Made by a program: the position numbers and the translations under genes. Below, piece after piece: positions 27,298 through 36,408 of a DNA stretch of 64,000 nucleotides (its first letter is position 1; every line of letters begins with the position of its first letter). The notes under the pieces were generated by a model that worked only from the letters and a program-made list of their open reading frames with translations, had not been told where the DNA came from and ran no database searches. The stretch is from JAGNZR01 sp051648485 (GTDB lineage Bacteria; Fusobacteriota; Fusobacteriia; Fusobacteriales; Fusobacteriaceae). The stretch is taken from NCBI GenBank assembly GCA_051648485.1, contig JBOFFH010000144.1, forward strand, positions 1 through 64,000, given 5' to 3'.

Positions 27298-28750
27298 TTA
27301 TTACCTCTCCTCCAAAAAAGTTTATAATTTGAGTAGCCAAATCATCATTTTCATTATTTTTAACATTTTTTTTCAATTTATTTTGCAATTGTAATTCAAT
27401 TTTCACTTTAATTCCTAAAATTTCTTCTAATGTTTTTAATAAAATTTCAGAATTTTCGTTTCTTTTCATTTGCTCCAAAGAAAAACTGCTTTCACTACCA
27501 AAAGTTATATATATTTTATTTTTTTCTACCTTTGTTGGAGATGCTGAAATTAAAAATGCCATTAAAGATATTTTTTGTTTTTTTATATTTTTAATCGCCA
27601 AATCCCAAATTTTCTTTACATCTTCTAAGCTTATTTCTTTAGTTTTTATTTTTGAAGAGATTTCAGATGTTGTTTTAGGCTCAGCTTCAATCGATATTTC
27701 TTTTATTGCTTCTTTTTTTGTTAAAGTATTAACTTTTGAATTTAAAAGTTCATCTACTATTACATATCCAACTAATCTTTTATCCTCTTCAAATTTAAAT
27801 TTAGACAATACAGAATATATTGTTCCTATTATCTCTAAACCAGTTGTCAAAAATTCTTTATCTAATTTCATTTTATTTTTACATAATTTAGATAGATCTT
27901 TAAAAAATAGTTCAATATCTATAGACTCTTCCCAAAATATTTCTAATTCTTCCACTGCTAAAGTTTTGTTCTTATTTTTTAATATTTCTAAAAAGTTTTC
28001 AAGTTTTTTCTGAGGAGTTACTCCCAAAACTTTTTCTACTTTTTCTCTATCTATAGATTCTTCTAGATAATTTATTGATACTCTTTCTAAAATAGAAATA
28101 GCATCTCTTGCACTTCCACCCGAAGCTTCATAAATAATTTTTAATCCCTCTATATCTATTTTAATTTTTTCTTTTTCTGCTATAAATTCTAATCTTGTTA
28201 CCAAGTCTGATTCACTTAAGGGTTTAAAATCATATCTTTGACATCTTGATATTATTGTAGGAAGAACTTTATCTGCTTCAGTTGTAGCTAAAATAAAAAG
28301 TGCATGCTCTGGAGGCTCTTCTAAAGTTTTAAGCAAAGCATTAAAAGCTTCTTTTGTCAGCATATGAACTTCATCTATTATATAGATTTTTCTTCTTCCT
28401 TTTGCAGGCTTATAATTTATTTTATCTTTAAGCTCTCTTATTTCATCTATACCTCTATTTGAAGCGGCATCTATCTCTACCATATCCATAAAACTTCCAT
28501 CGTTTATTCCCAAACAGTTCGAGCATCTATTACAAGGAACATCTGTTATTCCATTGTTTAAACAGTTAACTCCTTTGGCAATAAGTCTAGCCACTGTAGT
28601 TTTTCCAACTCCTCTTGGTCCTGTAAAAAGATAGGCATGAGCAAGTCTTTCTGTTTTTAATGAACTTTTTATAGTTTTCACTATATCTTTTTCTCCAGCT
28701 ATCTCTTCAAAATCATTAGGCCTGTATTTTCTATATAAAGTTATATGCAT
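27290..28750 (-). CDS. dnaX: DNA polymerase III gamma/tau subunit
   Basis: The 486-aa protein has Walker A GPRGVGKTT, a zinc motif built on CLNNGITDVPCNRCSNC, Walker B IYIIDEVHML and the SRC motif ISRCQRYDF, then a variable C-terminal half. It is the clamp-loader ATPase subunit. It follows the degenerate NtrC-like gene by 13 bp and overlaps the next membrane-protein gene. Confidence 0.96.
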   Translation of the reverse strand: MHITLYRKYRPNDFEEIAGEKDIVKTIKSSLKTERLAHAYLFTGPRGVGKTTVARLIAKGVNCLNNGITDVPCNRCSNCLGINDGSFMDMVEIDAASNRGIDEIRELKDKINYKPAKGRRKIYIIDEVHMLTKEAFNALLKTLEEPPEHALFILATTEADKVLPTIISRCQRYDFKPLSESDLVTRLEFIAEKEKIKIDIEGLKIIYEASGGSARDAISILERVSINYLEESIDREKVEKVLGVTPQKKLENFLEILKNKNKTLAVEELEIFWEESIDIELFFKDLSKLCKNKMKLDKEFLTTGLEIIGTIYSVLSKFKFEEDKRLVGYVIVDELLNSKVNTLTKKEAIKEISIEAEPKTTSEISSKIKTKEISLEDVKKIWDLAIKNIKKQKISLMAFLISASPTKVEKNKIYITFGSESSFSLEQMKRNENSEILLKTLEEILGIKVKIELQLQNKLKKNVKNNENDDLATQIINFFGGEVIND

Positions 28751-28763
28751 TTTTTCTCCTAAC

Positions 28764-30155
28764 TTATTCCAAATTATAGTTATTCATCTTAGTTCTTAAA
28801 GTATTTCTTGTTATTCCCAATATCTCAGCTGATTCTACCTTTTTTCCATTCGTAATTTCTAGCACTTGAGTTATAAGTTCTTTTTCTACTTTAGAAATAA
28901 TATTTTCATAGTAATCACTTTTACCTATTTTTTTAAGTTCTGCTGTTTCACAACGAATCCAGTCTTTTAAACTTATATTTTGATCATCCGAACGATTTTT
29001 AAGTCCACCTGTTCCAAGTACATTACTTGGTAAATCTTCCAAAAGAATAGATGAATTTCTTGAAATTGCAATTGCTGCTTTTATCGAATTTTTTAATTCA
29101 TTTACATTTCCAGGCCAATCATATCTTAAAATTCTTTTTAGAGCAGGTTTACTAACCCCTTTTACTTGAGTATCTAGTTCTAAGTTGCATTGATTAATAT
29201 AATGATCTATTATAAATGGAATATCATCTTTTCTTTCTCTTAAAGGTGGGATATTAATTTCTAGTACACGAAGTTTAGAGTAAAGTTCTTCTATAAATTT
29301 ACCTTCTAAAATTATAGATTCTAAATTTTCATTTGTAGAAGCTACTATTCTTACTATACTTTTTATAGGTTCAGCACTACCCATCGGAAAATATTCTCCA
29401 TTTTGGATAAAATATAAAATTTTAGATTGTAATTCTAAATTTAGCGCTTCTATATTACCGATATGCATTGTTCCACCATTGATTTTTTTCAAATCTCCAA
29501 CTTGAGCAACTATTGCACCTTTAAAAGCTCCTGTTTCATAACCAAAAAGTTTTCTTTCTATCAAATCATTTCCCAAAGATAAACAGTTTACTGTAGAAAA
29601 AGGCTGCTCTTTATTTTCGCTAAATTCATGTATTGCAGTAGCTACACTTGTTTTTCCAGTTCCTTTTTCTCCAACTATCAAAACTGGAACCATGCTTTTA
29701 GCAACTTTTCCTATCATCTTATAAACTTCAACTATCTCTTTAGTTTGACCTATTAATTTATCACCTTTATTTTTATTTTTATCTACTCTTTCAGCTAATA
29801 ATCTATGATCTTTTACTGATTTTTCAATTATTCTTATAACTTCTTTTGGTAATATTGGTTTTAAAAGGTAATCATAAGCTCCTGCTTTTAAACTTCCAGC
29901 TACTAAATTCAAATTAGAAGTTTCTCCCATTACTATTACTATGGTTCTTTTTTGATAATCCATAATTTTTTTTATAATATTTATTAAAGCTTCTTCTTGC
30001 AAATTTTTTTCTTCTATTAAAACAGCATCGAACTTTTTATTCTTTATAGTTTCCATAAAATTTGAAATATTATCGGAAAATATTAAATCATAATCTAAAC
30101 TGTTTTCTAATTCATTTTTTATACTTTCTTCAAGTCTAAATCCTAAAAAATTCAT
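28764..30155 (-). CDS. NtrC-like regulator with degenerate AAA+ and receiver domains
   Basis: The 463-aa protein has an N-terminal receiver-like domain (Glu in LIEEKN where the phospho-acceptor Asp should be), an AAA+ domain with intact Walker A GEKGTGKTS, and a Fis-type HTH at the C-terminus (AEILGITRNTLRTKM). Key catalytic features are lost: Walker B reads TMHIGNI instead of LFLDEI, the arginine fingers of FREDL..RL read FIEELYSKL, and GAFTGA reads GAFKGA. It probably binds DNA or ATP without sigma-54-driven remodelling. It lies between tonB and dnaX in a tight run. Confidence 0.88.
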   Translation of the reverse strand: MNFLGFRLEESIKNELENSLDYDLIFSDNISNFMETIKNKKFDAVLIEEKNLQEEALINIIKKIMDYQKRTIVIVMGETSNLNLVAGSLKAGAYDYLLKPILPKEVIRIIEKSVKDHRLLAERVDKNKNKGDKLIGQTKEIVEVYKMIGKVAKSMVPVLIVGEKGTGKTSVATAIHEFSENKEQPFSTVNCLSLGNDLIERKLFGYETGAFKGAIVAQVGDLKKINGGTMHIGNIEALNLELQSKILYFIQNGEYFPMGSAEPIKSIVRIVASTNENLESIILEGKFIEELYSKLRVLEINIPPLRERKDDIPFIIDHYINQCNLELDTQVKGVSKPALKRILRYDWPGNVNELKNSIKAAIAISRNSSILLEDLPSNVLGTGGLKNRSDDQNISLKDWIRCETAELKKIGKSDYYENIISKVEKELITQVLEITNGKKVESAEILGITRNTLRTKMNNYNLE

Positions 30156-30170
30156 TTTGCCTCCTATTTT

Positions 30171-30908
30171 TTAATTTCCTGTAAGTTTAAAGTCATACTC
30201 CAAAATGACATCTCCTTTTACAGAAATTCTATCTTTTGTCAAGTTTATCTTCCAACTTTTAGCAACTCTCTCTATAGCTAAATCTATTTCAGGGACTCCA
30301 CTTCTTTTTTCTAAAATAACTCTAACAATATTTCCAGCAGCATCTATTGTTAGTCTTAAGCTTACTCTTCCGTTTAAACCTCTATTTTGAGCACTTTGTG
30401 GATATTCAGGATCCTTATTGTTAGGATTCCATTTAGCTGTGATATCTCCATCTACAGCTCCTAATTTATATCCTGATGGTGCTGATTCTGAACTTACATT
30501 ATTGTGAGCTGATTCTACTGTTTCTTCCATATGAGTTTGAGGTGTTGGCTGTGGAATTTTAAGATTTGGTTTAGGTACTTTTATCCCTTTTTTAGAGAGA
30601 ATATCTATTTTTGGTTGAGATATCGCTATGTCATTTAAATTGGGTCTTGGTGGGGTCACCACTGCAGGTGTTGATGGTTGTACCGGTGTTACTGGTTTTG
30701 GTTGTGTTACTGGTTTTGGTTTTTCCGGTGGTTTTGTTGCAGGTGGTTTTTTGGTTGAGCTACTTGTATTTTTATTATTCTCTAAAGATACAAGTCCTAC
30801 CTTTATTTTCCCAACTACTTCTTTTGGACTCATTCCTGGAATTAGAAAAAGTATCAAAAGATTCAAAATAAAGGATATGGAAAGAGCTAAACTATCTACT
30901 TTTTTCAT
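30171..30908 (-). CDS. tonB: TonB family energy transducer
   Basis: The 245-aa protein has an N-terminal membrane anchor (about residues 7-24), a Pro/Lys-rich periplasmic spacer (KPPEKPKPVTQPKP) and a C-terminal TonB domain (YPQSAQNRGLNGRVSLRLTI then SGVPEIDLA). It carries proton-motive energy from ExbBD to outer-membrane receptors. ExbD ends 12 bp upstream. Confidence 0.93.
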   Translation of the reverse strand: MKKVDSLALSISFILNLLILFLIPGMSPKEVVGKIKVGLVSLENNKNTSSSTKKPPATKPPEKPKPVTQPKPVTPVQPSTPAVVTPPRPNLNDIAISQPKIDILSKKGIKVPKPNLKIPQPTPQTHMEETVESAHNNVSSESAPSGYKLGAVDGDITAKWNPNNKDPEYPQSAQNRGLNGRVSLRLTIDAAGNIVRVILEKRSGVPEIDLAIERVAKSWKINLTKDRISVKGDVILEYDFKLTGN

Positions 30909-30920
30909 GTTTTTTCTCCT

Positions 30921-31355
30921 TTATTTTGTAGTAGTATCTATATCTAAAGAACTTGCTCCAGCTTCTTTAGCAACAGTCATAATTTCTACAATAAATCCAT
31001 AATCTATAGATTTATCAGCACTTATCATAACATTTTTTTCGCTGGCATCACTCAATTTTTTAGCTAAAACTGTTTTTAAATCTGCCTTGTTTATTTTTTG
31101 TATTTCACTTTTACCATTTTCTTTAAAATTTAAAGTTATCTGTTTGTCTTTTGTAATAGCAATTTGAAATTCTTTTACGTCTTTTAATTCTTTTATTGTG
31201 GAAGTTGGTAAATCAATCACTATTCCACTTTTGTTATCATCAAAACTTGTGGCTACCAGGAAAAAGATTAACAAAAGGAAAACCACATCTATAAGGGGAG
31301 TTAGCTCCAATATGAGCTCTCCCTTTCTTTTTCTTTGAATTCTGTTTAGTCTCAT
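30921..31355 (-). CDS. exbD: ExbD/TolR family protein
   Basis: The 144-aa protein has one N-terminal helix with the conserved Asp in TPLIDVVFLLLIFFLV (residues 15-30) and a periplasmic domain. It forms the proton channel with ExbB, encoded 8 bp upstream. The next gene is tonB, so ExbD is a better call than TolR. Confidence 0.93.
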   Translation of the reverse strand: MRLNRIQRKRKGELILELTPLIDVVFLLLIFFLVATSFDDNKSGIVIDLPTSTIKELKDVKEFQIAITKDKQITLNFKENGKSEIQKINKADLKTVLAKKLSDASEKNVMISADKSIDYGFIVEIMTVAKEAGASSLDIDTTTK

Positions 31356-31363
31356 TTTATCTC

Positions 31364-31975
31364 CTATTTTCTAAAGAAGTTTATTATTTCAGCACTTGTT
31401 TTTTCCATTTCATGCACAGTTTCATCTATTTTTTTATTGAAATAGTTATAGCATATCAAAGCTGGAATAGCTACTATAAGTCCTCCCGCTGTTGTTATAA
31501 GGGCTTGAGATATTCCACCAGCTAACACTGCAGGATCTCCCGTTCCATGTATTGCAACCGCTTGGAAGGCCTGTATCATACCAGTTACTGTTCCTAAAAG
31601 ACCTAAAAGAGGTGTGGCATGAGCAACTATTGAAAGTATCCACATGTTTCTCTCTAATCCTGGTATTTGTGTAAGAGAAGCTTCATAACTTTTTTCCTCT
31701 AAAGAAGTAATGTTCGTTGTTCCTGTTCTATACCAAAAAGTTAAAATTTCTTTAACTATTCTTGAAGAAGAACATCTATTTCCATTTAAAACTACAATTG
31801 CTTCTTTTACTTCACGCTTTTCTATGTGATGTTTTATAGCTATTCTTATTTTAGAAAATTTTCCATTTTCATTCACTTTAAAATATATTGCACGCTCTAT
31901 TACAACTGCAAAACCTGCTACAGACATCATTGCTATAAAATACATCAATAATCCACCATTTTTTAACCAATACAT
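31364..31975 (-). CDS. exbB: ExbB/MotA/TolQ family proton channel protein
   Basis: The 203-aa protein has three membrane helices and the family motif ATPLLGLLGTVTGMIQAF. I use the ATG at 31975 because AAGGAG lies 8 nt upstream; an ATG two codons earlier is too close to it. It is the first gene of exbB-exbD-tonB and follows a secreted 99-aa protein. Confidence 0.93.
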   Translation of the reverse strand: MYWLKNGGLLMYFIAMMSVAGFAVVIERAIYFKVNENGKFSKIRIAIKHHIEKREVKEAIVVLNGNRCSSSRIVKEILTFWYRTGTTNITSLEEKSYEASLTQIPGLERNMWILSIVAHATPLLGLLGTVTGMIQAFQAVAIHGTGDPAVLAGGISQALITTAGGLIVAIPALICYNYFNKKIDETVHEMEKTSAEIINFFRK

Positions 31976-32007
31976 ACACATCTCTCCTTATCCAATTAAT
32001 TTTTTAA

Positions 32008-32307
32008 TTAAAATATTCCTAAAAATTTTTTCTTTTTTCCCTCTCTAACCTCTTCTTGAAGTTGGATAGAGTCTGTTTGAACAACTGTTATTCTTTGACG
32101 TTGCCTTTTTAAATTATCACTCACTATCTCCATGTTTGTAGATTCTATTTTTTGATTTTTTAAGAGTTCGTTACTGTTCGTTATTTTTTTATATTCTAAC
32201 TGTTGCAAATTTACCCCTGTTACCTCTTGCCCTATTATTGAAACTTCTTCACCTAAGAGAGTCAAACTGAGAGATAAAAGCGTTATCCCTAATACAATTT
32301 TCTTCAC
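32008..32307 (-). CDS. secreted 99-aa protein of unknown function
   Basis: I do not recognise it. The start is GTG at 32305-32307, 7 nt after AAAGGAGGT and immediately after the TPR-gene stop. The product opens with a signal peptide (MKKIVLGITLLSLSLTLLG) and continues as a charged, probably helical or coiled-coil region (NLKRQRQRITVVQTDSIQLQ) ending in KKKKFLGIF. Its place between the TPR gene and exbB suggests a periplasmic accessory of this TonB system. Confidence 0.7.
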   Translation of the reverse strand: MKKIVLGITLLSLSLTLLGEEVSIIGQEVTGVNLQQLEYKKITNSNELLKNQKIESTNMEIVSDNLKRQRQRITVVQTDSIQLQEEVREGKKKKFLGIF

Positions 32308-32308
32308 G

Positions 32309-35149
32309 CTAAGCACCTCCTTTAAAGAAATCTTCATATTTTTTAGCTGTGCTAGCATCTAATTTTTTAAGTTCTTTATAGTATTGCTCAGCTGTTTTTT
32401 CTTGATTTCCTTTTAAATTTAAATAAACTAATTTTTCATATGCAAAAACTTTATAATTTTTATTTTTACTTGTTTTAGAGATATCAACATACAATTTTGC
32501 AGCTTCGTTCATATTTTTCATTTCATAAAGTGCTGCCGCTTTTACTTTAGCTTCTTCTGCATATTGACTTTTTTTAAAGTTTTTAAAAACATTAATATAG
32601 CCTTTGATTGCGGAATCAGTTCTTTTAGATTTTTCATCTATATCTGCTAATTGGAAGGTTGCTAAATCTTTATAACTGCTTGTCATATTCAAAATACCCT
32701 TATAATACTGGGTAGCTTTTGAATATTCTTTTCTTTCATAGTGATACTTAGAAAGATTAACCAAAGCATACTCTTTATAACCTGGATTTTTTAAAAGATT
32801 TTCAAGTTCTACTTTAGCATTGTTATTAGCTCCTTTTTGAAGATATATTCTAGCTAACAAATATGATTTTTTTGTTTTATCTCCAAGTTCTTTAGCAAAT
32901 TTTTCAGCTTCTGAATAATTTTTATTTTTCAAACTAGCTTCTGCTATTTTTTCAGCTGAACTTTCTTTTAAATAAGTTTCTTCTGTATTGTTGTAAATAG
33001 TTTTATAACTACTTACTATATCTGAATTTGATTTTAAATTTTCTGCCACTGAAGAAAAATTAGAAAGCAAATTTTCTTTGTAACTACTTTCAGGATACTT
33101 ATTCAGAAACTCATTGCTTATTTTTTTGAATTCAGCAGTGTTTTTACTATCTGAGGCTACTTTTGCCATGGAATAAAGTGCTATTTCTTTATCTTTTTCA
33201 TTGGTTCCATCTCTGTAGATATCTTCATATATCTTTCTAGCTCTTGCGTAATTTTTTTCTATCAAATATGTTTCAGCAATTTGAAGATTTGCTGAATCTC
33301 CTTTTTCTGTGTTTAAAAGCTTTTCAAAATACTCTCTACTTTTTATTGTATTTTCAAGTCTGAAATAACTCAACCCTACTTTTTCAGTAATATCTTTTTT
33401 ATCTAAAGCGTTAGGGTTTTCCAAGTAGCTTTCACCTTCTGAAACAGCTTTAGAATAATCTCCCATTAAAAAATAATTTTTTATTCTATTTGCTTTGGCT
33501 TTTTGATACAGTTCATTTTGTGGATTATTAGCTATCATAGATAAAACTCTTGCATAGTCAGATTCAGCTTCTGCATAATTTCCTGTTCCTGTAGCTGAAA
33601 CTGCTCTCAGGTATCTATTTTCCGCATTGTCTTCTTGCTGATCGAGTATCCCAGTCATCTCACCATATTTTTTTTCATTTACAAGAATGGCTGTAAGTGC
33701 TTTTAAAACATCAGAATCTTTATCTGTCATCAAGTATTCTCTATACAATCTTTCTGCTTCAGATGCTTTTCCATTATTATATAATGATTCACCTGCTGCT
33801 ATATATATTTTTTTTCTATATTCTTTATCTCCAGGATAAAGTTTTTTGTAATCCGTTATTCTTTGTTCCACATCTTTTGCTGCATTCAATTTTCCACTCA
33901 TAGTGATTACTCTAAAAAGATTATCTTTACTTGGAGTGTGAAGATTCAATCTAGAATAATAATCTCTTGCTAAAACAAAATCTTCAAGTTCATAAGCTGA
34001 ATTTGCTATGATTATATTTATATTGTCGTTATCTTGCTGAGTTACAACTATTTTTTTAGCTGAATCTCTTTCTTTTAAAATTCTAGAATAGTCATTAAGT
34101 TTATAATATATTGCAAATTTATAATATATAGCTTGATTATAATAACTCGTTTTTTCTAATTTTTGAAAATAAGGAAGTGCTTCTTTAAAGTTACCTTCTC
34201 TATAAAGAGAATAAGCATACCCATACATCGCTCTTGGATTAGTTTGTAAACCTGTTTCCAAATAATAAGTTTTGCTTTTAGAATAGTTTTCTTTAGAGGT
34301 ATAAAAATCTCCTAAAATTACTGAAGCTTCTTTTTCCTCTGAACTTCCTTTTATTAACTGTGCAGTTTTATTTACCATATCTGAATTTCCAGCATTTGCA
34401 TATATCTCTATTAAAGTTACTGCAGCTTTCTTTCCATAAGGACTGTTTAAATTTTCTTTTACGAGTTTTTCAAAATAAAAAATACTTTTAGGAATATTAT
34501 CCATTTTATAATAAGAAGTTCCGTACAAATAATCTATGGCACTTTGATCTCTATTTTTATCTTTTAGCGGAACGTATCTATTTAAAATTTCTATTACCAT
34601 AGTGTAGTTTTCATCATTATAGGCTGTAAGTGCCATATTAAATGTTGCTGGATTTCTAAGCTCTTTTCCAGTTACTGCTACATTTTTAAAAGCTTTAAAT
34701 GCATTTTCATAATCGTTTCTTTCTAAGTAAATAACTCCTGCATCATAAACAGCTCTTTCTTTATATATTGTATTACCTGAAATAATATTAACGTATTTAG
34801 ACCATTCAACTTCATTTTCCTCTATCAAATAAATTTTAGAAATATAATAACATATTTCATCTTTTTCTTCTTGTGTCAATTGATATTTTTCAATAATATT
34901 ACTAAAAACTTTTATAGCTTCTGAATAATTTTTTCTTATATAGTACGTTTTAGCCAAACGTTCTTCAACTAGTTTTGAATTTTTTGAATTTGGGTATCTA
35001 ATCAAAAATCTTTTTCCTTCAGATAAAGCCATCTCATAATTTTGTTGTTTATAAATTTGGTCTATAAAATTTAAATCTTCTTTTTCCCCTGCAAAAATAA
35101 TTGCAGATATGAGAAAAGAACCAATTAATAAAATATTTTTCTTTTTCAT
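32309..35149 (-). CDS. large secreted TPR-repeat protein
   Basis: The start at 35147-35149 has AAAGGAGAGAAG upstream and gives a signal peptide (MKKKNILLIGSFLISAII, cleavage near residue 20); the longest frame starts 11 codons earlier. The 946-aa mature protein is almost entirely tetratricopeptide repeats (many NYxxA and YxKA helices, such as NYSEAIKVFSNIIEKY). No lipobox Cys is evident, so it is likely periplasmic. It heads the 99-aa, ExbB, ExbD, TonB run, suggesting an envelope scaffold energised by TonB; that role is an inference. Confidence 0.88.
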   Translation of the reverse strand: MKKKNILLIGSFLISAIIFAGEKEDLNFIDQIYKQQNYEMALSEGKRFLIRYPNSKNSKLVEERLAKTYYIRKNYSEAIKVFSNIIEKYQLTQEEKDEICYYISKIYLIEENEVEWSKYVNIISGNTIYKERAVYDAGVIYLERNDYENAFKAFKNVAVTGKELRNPATFNMALTAYNDENYTMVIEILNRYVPLKDKNRDQSAIDYLYGTSYYKMDNIPKSIFYFEKLVKENLNSPYGKKAAVTLIEIYANAGNSDMVNKTAQLIKGSSEEKEASVILGDFYTSKENYSKSKTYYLETGLQTNPRAMYGYAYSLYREGNFKEALPYFQKLEKTSYYNQAIYYKFAIYYKLNDYSRILKERDSAKKIVVTQQDNDNINIIIANSAYELEDFVLARDYYSRLNLHTPSKDNLFRVITMSGKLNAAKDVEQRITDYKKLYPGDKEYRKKIYIAAGESLYNNGKASEAERLYREYLMTDKDSDVLKALTAILVNEKKYGEMTGILDQQEDNAENRYLRAVSATGTGNYAEAESDYARVLSMIANNPQNELYQKAKANRIKNYFLMGDYSKAVSEGESYLENPNALDKKDITEKVGLSYFRLENTIKSREYFEKLLNTEKGDSANLQIAETYLIEKNYARARKIYEDIYRDGTNEKDKEIALYSMAKVASDSKNTAEFKKISNEFLNKYPESSYKENLLSNFSSVAENLKSNSDIVSSYKTIYNNTEETYLKESSAEKIAEASLKNKNYSEAEKFAKELGDKTKKSYLLARIYLQKGANNNAKVELENLLKNPGYKEYALVNLSKYHYERKEYSKATQYYKGILNMTSSYKDLATFQLADIDEKSKRTDSAIKGYINVFKNFKKSQYAEEAKVKAAALYEMKNMNEAAKLYVDISKTSKNKNYKVFAYEKLVYLNLKGNQEKTAEQYYKELKKLDASTAKKYEDFFKGGA

Positions 35150-35216
35150 CTTCTCTCCTTTGAACATTGTTTTACCTAGCATGCTCCTTTATTGCTCATA
35201 TTATATCATACTTCAA

Positions 35217-35264
35217 ATATAAAAAACAGTCTAAATAAGGGTTTATCCTATTTAAACTGTTTTA
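35217..35264 (-). terminator. intrinsic terminator after dnaN
   Basis: AAAACAGTCTAAATA (35223-35237) and TATTTAAACTGTTTT (35249-35263) pair over about 15 bp with one G-U, with a T-tract on the minus strand. Confidence 0.85.
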
Positions 35265-35269
35265 TTTTT

Positions 35270-36394
35270 TTATGCTCTTAAAGCTAATGGCATTACAATA
35301 TATAAATATTTATCGTTTGATTCTTTTTTTATTCTTACCGAACCATCGTATGTTGTAAATTCTGCAAAAACTTTATCATTAGAATTTAAATTTTGCAAAA
35401 ATTCTATTAAAAATTTTGTATTTAAAGATATTTTTATGTCGTCTCCCACATAATCCACATTCGACTCTTCATTAATCTTTGCAATTTCGTTAGAACCTGT
35501 AATAGTCATTTTTCCATCTTTCAATTCATATATTGCACCGTATTTAGATTCACTATTATTTCTAACAAAAATTATTACTCTTTTCAACATATTTAAGAAA
35601 TCACTAGAAGATATCGTTAGTTTTTTATCATAGTTTAAATTTTTTAGTATTCCTTCATAATCTGGAAAAGGTAGTTCTACAACTCTACTACTTATAAGAG
35701 TATTTTCTATTTCAAATCTAGTATTTTTTGATGTAATATGAATTTTTACTTTTCCATTATCCAAAGTTTTTAAAAGTTTAGTCAAAGCATCAACTGTATT
35801 TAGGGGTAAACTCACAGAGAAATCTCCATTTATTTCCATTTCTTTTTCAAAATACACAAGTCTATACGTATCTGTTCCTATAAATTTTAAAACTTTTTTT
35901 TCAGCAACTATTCTTATGCAACTAATTCTCATGTCATCACTACTTTGTGAAGCTGCAAATTTTGTTTTTTCGAAAGCTTCAACTAGTTCTGAACTTTCCA
36001 TTTCTACAGTTATTTCTTCCTTTAAAAGTTCTCCGTTTATATAATTTTTTGGAAACTCTTCCCAGTTCATAAGAGAAAACTCTGTGGAAGAATCCTCTGT
36101 TTCTATTAGTAACGTAAATTCATCTGCCTTAAGGTTTACATATTCATCTTTTAATTCTTTTAAATATTCATCAACTATTTGATGTTGAAATACCATTTGT
36201 CCATGAGATTTTATTTCAGCATCCATAGATGTTATTATCGTTATTTCTAAATTTGTACCATAAAATTTCAATTGATTATTTTCTGTTTCTAAATATGCAC
36301 AAGATATTATCGGCTTTATCTTATTTTCTGAAATAGCCTTTTCTATTGTTTTTATTTTTTTTAAAAATTCTATTCTATTTACCCTTGCTTCCAA
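35270..36394 (-). CDS. dnaN: DNA polymerase III beta subunit (sliding clamp)
   Basis: The 374-aa length and three-domain sequence (MVFQHQIVDEYLKEL; FSVSLPLNTVDALTKLLK; C-terminal YIVMPLALRA) fit DnaN. The start is TTG at 36392-36394 with GGGAGG upstream; no ATG is better placed. It is the last gene of plsY-gpsA-sigma-dnaN, an unusual setting since dnaN commonly neighbours dnaA. Confidence 0.95.
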   Translation of the reverse strand: MEARVNRIEFLKKIKTIEKAISENKIKPIISCAYLETENNQLKFYGTNLEITIITSMDAEIKSHGQMVFQHQIVDEYLKELKDEYVNLKADEFTLLIETEDSSTEFSLMNWEEFPKNYINGELLKEEITVEMESSELVEAFEKTKFAASQSSDDMRISCIRIVAEKKVLKFIGTDTYRLVYFEKEMEINGDFSVSLPLNTVDALTKLLKTLDNGKVKIHITSKNTRFEIENTLISSRVVELPFPDYEGILKNLNYDKKLTISSSDFLNMLKRVIIFVRNNSESKYGAIYELKDGKMTITGSNEIAKINEESNVDYVGDDIKISLNTKFLIEFLQNLNSNDKVFAEFTTYDGSVRIKKESNDKYLYIVMPLALRA

Positions 36395-36408
36395 CTTTTT
36401 CCTCCCTG

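Noticed and set aside
27361..27380. An A8 run near the 3' end of dnaX as a programmed frameshift site
   Set aside because: It lies about 25 codons before the stop with no clear internal Shine-Dalgarno or stem, so a shifted product would differ little; A8 runs are common in this AT-rich DNA.
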